A stretch of DNA of 64,000 bases from positions 310,001 through 374,000 of the forward strand of contig JAJNNX010000051.1 in assembly GCA_023159155.1 (NCBI GenBank), given 5' to 3'. Both the position numbers and the translations under genes were made by a program. The stretch comes from Ustulina deusta. Its lineage: Eukaryota; Ascomycota; Sordariomycetes; Xylariales; Xylariaceae. The stretch's first letter is position 1. Each line of letters opens with the position of its first letter. Shown piece by piece: positions 59,926-64,000 of this stretch. Below the pieces are notes generated by a model. That model made no database searches, was not told the origin of the DNA, and saw only the letters and a list, made by a program, of their open reading frames with translations.

Positions 59926-61560
59926 CTATACCGAATAAGCCACTTGAAATACTTGAGTTGGCAGCGGTGCTTCGGATCGCAGATACGGAATTTCCAATCC
60001 ATTGACATCTCCCGACTTGGCATACAGCACGAAGACAATGCGATCAATGGGTTCCGAGCCGTAGTACACCCAATCAGCCAGTGTCCATCCGAGGCAGTTC
60101 CTGGAAGAGAGGCCCGCACCAGACAAGTCTGTGCTACCCCTTAAGGTAAGCTCCCACTCGACACGCCAATGCTCGCGTTGACTCTCTTCTCTGTCCTATC
60201 CGGCATGGAGACCAAACCCCCATCGTGTATATAGATAGGGAAGATGTGTGCTCTCGACGGCCCGACGGTGAGAAACCCGCCGATGGCCACATTCCAGATC
60301 TCATGTAACGAGGCCAAAATATCTGTGCCGTTACGCTCGATTCCCTGCAATATAAGAGAGTCCCTGTCCTGAACAACCGTCATGTTGAAGGTAGCGCTCT
60401 CGCCCGCGCCCTCTGAAGCGAAGGAAGGCGAGCTGAAAGTGCAGATAGAGTACTCGTCGACAACAACCATCTGGGCTTGGTATCCGCATGCGACGCCGGC
60501 CTTGGCGTAGATATCGAGGGTGTGTCGGTGATCGAGCGTGACTTCTCGGGTACGGTAGATCTCCCAGGGGGGTGCCCACAAGCGAATTAAGCGACCCCTT
60601 GGACGACGTCGGCTTCAACCCCTCGTGCACAGTAGTGTCCGAATCGAAGATGGTCCAGCCGAGGATGCTGTGCACAAAGACCGATAGGTCAGGCAAGGAC
60701 GACACGATGCCGCCACCACTCCGACGGGCAATTTGGATCAACTCTGTTCTCGTCCCAACATATATCCATCCGAATTGGTAGCGCCACTTATCATGCGTTG
60801 TATCCGTAATTGAGAGCCCTAGCTATTATCGACCGAGGGGATGACGGCTTTCTCGTCGTCTCCGGGGCTAACAACCGTGTTGGTCGACGCCAGCGGTCCT
60901 GACACCTACGTCTCTAATAGTTCGCTGTAGGTCTCGCCCGTCCGCTCTTCGACAGCGTACATGGGCAGCGTGAACACCATGTTGGAGTACGCGGGCCGTT
61001 CCGCGGGTTGGCCAATAGGGCACCATTCCACCATGCCCTTCAAAAACTTTATGCGTGACATTCGCCAGTCATTCGGGGTCTATTTCTTATTTTTTATTCT
61101 CTTCAAGGCACGATAGGCATCCTGCAGTGAGACGAGGCGTCTGAGCGTGACGTTTCCCCAACCAATCCAGGAATTCTCATCTACGAGCTCGGGCAGGAAC
61201 ATGCCGATGGACTCGTCAAGATCAAGGCCGCTGCGGAGCAGGATATAGTCTGAGATGACCTCAGAGATGGAGTCGATGAAATATTGTGAGTCGTGTGAGA
61301 GGTGGCGCGCCGTTGGCGTTCCCGGGGAAAAGGTGGCGGGGTTTCTAGGCCGGTACAGCGTTATCGTCTTGATTGTACATGACAAAGGCGAGGGCGAAAG
61401 AGGCGTTCTCTACCGGCCAACCCGCCTGAATATCGCCTGCCATCGCGGCCTCGAGCGCGTTCGTCAACTTATCCATGGCCGTCGATGTGTCGTGGCTTGA
61501 GAATGTCAGGGCCGGGAGAGCGGCAATCAAGCCGTCGTAGATTTTTCCTCCCCTTCCATT
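59926..61560 (-). pseudogene. Broken, 5'-truncated beta-lactamase-fold serine hydrolase gene
   Basis: Segments of one fungal beta-lactamase-like family occur in order on the minus strand but in different frames. They are SFALAFVMYNQDD-like (61345-61530), then VISDYILLRSGLDLDESIG (61080-61385), PAYSNMVFTLPMYAVEERTG (about 60930-61010), SLPDLSVFVHSILGW (60331-60741), PWEIYRTREVTLDHR (60141-60581) and CLGWTLADWVYYGSEPIDR (59926-60100). There is an in-frame TAG at 60908-60906, a frameshift at a C run near 60570, and at least two more frame changes that splicing does not explain. No signal peptide or start precedes the first segment. Intact members are secreted or lipid-metabolite-associated hydrolases; this copy cannot make one. 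Confidence 0.78.
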
Positions 61561-62445
61561 TCCTTTTTATCTATATATGCTACGCTATAGATAGACCGAA
61601 TGGTCGTTGGTAGTAAGCAAGCAAACAAACGAAAAACACCCTACGCTTGGGTCGCCTTTGTTATATGCCGAACATATCCAGATAACTAGTGTAGTATACG
61701 ATCAATGAAACCATCGTTGAACTTGATCACCACTGAAGACAAGTGTATATATTGTATTGTAGATTTGACCAAGTATGTGGAAAAGAGGGCATTCGAATGC
61801 GAGATACAACGACGGACTCCGCATGCCGAGCCTCATAAGGTCTATAACAGTTATAGCTAACCTAGTACAGCAACTTTTCCAAGGTTAGATGGACAATCCC
61901 ATTGGAATACCCTCTCATCAGCTCGGATGGCCAAGGACGCATGCTTCAACAGACAATAATTAGTCTAGTCATCACAGCATTAGACAAGGCACGTGGTACA
62001 ACGGGACCCTCATCAGATAACGCGTATGAAGCAAGCATGGAAGATGGGTCGTCCCATTCTCACTCGCTAGGCCATGTCGATGTCGCGAATGGGATGAAAT
62101 AAAAACGGACCACGGAACTGGGCAATTCCAAACATGCTCACGACAATGATAATGAATCATGTCGGCCCGGTCCGGCCTAGCCTCCTGTCTACGTAGATGT
62201 TACAGTCCCATCTCAGACTCCAACGCCTGGAGTAAATAAGGTAAGCAAGTAATCGAAGCCAAGTATACCCCCATGCTTTCGTTCGTCCTTACTTGATGCC
62301 ATGTATCTATACAAACAAACAAACAAACATAGTGAATCTCGGCACCCGATGATTACATCATATACTTGCTTCGTTGAGAGAGTGAGAAGAATAAAAATAA
62401 TATAAAAGTCAGGACGTAAAGTGCCATGTCTCGTCTTCTCTCGTG
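61561..62445. other. Intergenic, no gene seen
   Basis: About 0.9 kb between the pseudogene and the Sip5-like stop. It contains a short (CAAA)n run near 62311-62329. No coding frame of note. Confidence 0.5.
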
Positions 62446-63999
62446 TCATTGGGTCACCTCGCTCGATCTCTCCCTCGCGTTGAAGTGCCCAAGTCGCTTG
62501 GAGTCTTCATCGTCCTGGTCGATCGGCGCCGGCGTGTCCGGGGTGACGAGGACGTCAGGGAGAGACTGCCTCCGTGTTGCCCCAGGATGCGGTGTAGTCT
62601 CGATGGTGTCAGGTTTCGACCCATCATCGCTTTCCACTTCCGCCGCCTGGGTAGAGGGTGTGATGGCATTCTCAACATGCTCGCCGTGCCCTTCGTCATG
62701 ATCCCCCGGTTTCACGCCATGGTGTTTCGTATTCCCATCGACCTGATCACCCTCACCATCGATAGAAACCCCTACCACTTCTGCCAAGCTCCGAAAGTTG
62801 AACAGAGGCTCAGAACTCGCACTATCGCCCTGATCGCTTTGTTCCCCGAGATTGAGGGCACTGCCATACGAGTCCTCGGCGTCTCGAATTTTTGCGGCAT
62901 AGCTCCCAGGCATACTGTCAATACCACTCGAGCTGATAGAGCTAGCGTTGCTCATGTGACGAAGGTGCGACGATCCCCGAGGCACTTGCGGTGTTGGTAT
63001 GGGCAGAGTGGATGAGGGGCCGGCGGTGGTCGTGGACGCCTCGTCAGTCGTCCCACGTTCCACACCTTTACCCTTATCATGTGTAGGCGATCCAGGTGCC
63101 GATGCTTGGGCAGCAGCGGCTACACTGGCGTCCACTCGCAGGTTGCCCGTGCCACTGTTGCCTCGTATCCGCCCAAGTCCAAGACTAAGGGAGCTTGCAC
63201 TGGCGCTGCTGCCACTATACACGTCCCCCTTTTTCTTGGCTGCTTTCCGCTCTTCCTTCTCGCGTTTCTTAGTTTCCTTGCGGGCCTCCTTCTCTGCCTT
63301 CTTCCTGCGCTCTTCTTCGTCCGCTAGACTTAATCTTATGGCCTCTGCCATCATCAAGCTCTCGAGGTGGGCGGCATCGATGCGCTCACGATTGCCGACA
63401 CCTCGAGCGGCGGAGGGTGATCCGCCAGGATCATGACCAGGAGACGTGTCGTCTGCGCCATCGTGGGCATTCGTACTACTACCAGGGCTCTCGGCACCAC
63501 GGTAGCTTCCAGCTGCTCGCCGAGAAAAGCGAGAGGAGCGACCGAAAAATGTACGCGATTCCTGGTTTCCCATGACGAAAGCGGCATGGTGAAGTGCATC
63601 AGCAGCGGCCGCTCGGCGGCGTTGATGGGCTCGAGCTGTGGCGAGTTTTCCGGTCCAGTCCGGTCGTATGCGGTCAGCTGTAACGACGCCGGGCGCATTC
63701 GCCGACATGCTCTGCGCCCTCTTGCGGCTCGGCCTGGGACCCGCAGCTGCAGGCGAGAGGCTGGAGTTGACAGAGCTCGTAGATGACATGGCTGTGCTCA
63801 TGGCACCGAGGTTCGAGGGGGGGAAAGCATACGACAAGCCACGTCGGAACGGCGGGGGTTCGTACGTAACACCGAAGTCGGACTGGGTGCAGTAGGGGCA
63901 CTTGGCGGGCTCCATGATGAGGCGTTCGTTTCGGTCCTCAGGGTCCAGTTCAGATTCGGCTGGATCGGGCCCATCACCGTGATGCTCGGGAAAGTGTGG
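62446..63999 (-). CDS. Sip5-like RING/zinc-finger protein, partial (N-terminus beyond window)
   Basis: The frame is open to the right edge of the window and upstream of the internal ATG at 63915, reading PHFPEHHGDG and EDRNERLIMEPAKCPYC. The N-terminal part with the first zinc ligands lies outside. Visible is the CPYCTQSDFGVTYEPPPFRRG block typical of fungal Sip5 proteins. A basic, charged coiled-coil-like helix follows (EEERRKKAEKEARKETKKRE), then a long Ser/Gly-rich disordered tail with acidic end. Yeast Sip5 interacts with Snf1 kinase and Glc7 phosphatase, linking it to glucose signalling; the function in filamentous fungi is inferred from that. Confidence 0.78.
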   Translation of the reverse strand, partial: PHFPEHHGDGPDPAESELDPEDRNERLIMEPAKCPYCTQSDFGVTYEPPPFRRGLSYAFPPSNLGAMSTAMSSTSSVNSSLSPAAAGPRPSRKRAQSMSANAPGVVTADRIRPDWTGKLATARAHQRRRAAAADALHHAAFVMGNQESRTFFGRSSRFSRRAAGSYRGAESPGSSTNAHDGADDTSPGHDPGGSPSAARGVGNRERIDAAHLESLMMAEAIRLSLADEEERRKKAEKEARKETKKREKEERKAAKKKGDVYSGSSASASSLSLGLGRIRGNSGTGNLRVDASVAAAAQASAPGSPTHDKGKGVERGTTDEASTTTAGPSSTLPIPTPQVPRGSSHLRHMSNASSISSSGIDSMPGSYAAKIRDAEDSYGSALNLGEQSDQGDSASSEPLFNFRSLAEVVGVSIDGEGDQVDGNTKHHGVKPGDHDEGHGEHVENAITPSTQAAEVESDDGSKPDTIETTPHPGATRRQSLPDVLVTPDTPAPIDQDDEDSKRLGHFNARERSSEVTQ

Positions 64000-64000
64000 G

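Overview
The window is nuclear DNA of a filamentous ascomycete (Pezizomycotina). The evidence is the gene content, short 50-180 bp spliceosomal introns with GT/AG ends and CTAAC-like branch points, fungal-type regulators, and intergenic DNA rich in TAGGTA/TACCTA words. The class is not determined. No virus, CRISPR array, rRNA or convincing tRNA was seen. Exon joins below were worked out by hand by matching reading phase, splice signals and family patterns.

Left part (1-16.9 kb): a secreted, probably GPI-anchored cysteine-rich protein, a Gfd2/YDR514C-like RNase H-fold protein, a small MazG-like protein and a short secreted tyrosinase. These are separated by long gene-poor stretches, including a 5.6 kb gap (11.3-16.9 kb).

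Centre (16,895-33,274): the main feature is a compact run of seven genes matching the fungal nicotinate (niacin) catabolic hxn set of Aspergillus nidulans. The order is hxnT (+, old yellow enzyme), hxnX (-, 6-hydroxynicotinate monooxygenase type), hxnW (+, SDR ketoreductase), hxnR (-, C2H2 plus fungal TF-domain activator), hxnM (+, cyclic imide hydrolase of the polysaccharide deacetylase fold), hxnN (-, amidase) and hxnV (+, phenol-hydroxylase-like monooxygenase). All seven assemble into intact frames. Together they would ring-hydroxylate and reduce hydroxypyridine intermediates, open the cyclic imide and deamidate it, under a dedicated activator. The first-step hydroxylase (hxnS), the transporters hxnP and hxnZ, and hxnY are not in the window.

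Right part (33.3-64 kb): a stand-alone AA8 cytochrome, then housekeeping-type genes: ARP6 of the SWR1 complex, an F-box/Cys-rich protein and a Ufd1-family zinc-finger protein. A 22-residue metallothionein with two introns follows. Next is a small metabolic group (SMP-30-like hydrolase, relics of a GMC oxidoreductase, an MFS transporter and an O-methyltransferase), then an aldo/keto reductase, a broken beta-lactamase-fold gene, and a Sip5-like gene that runs off the right edge.
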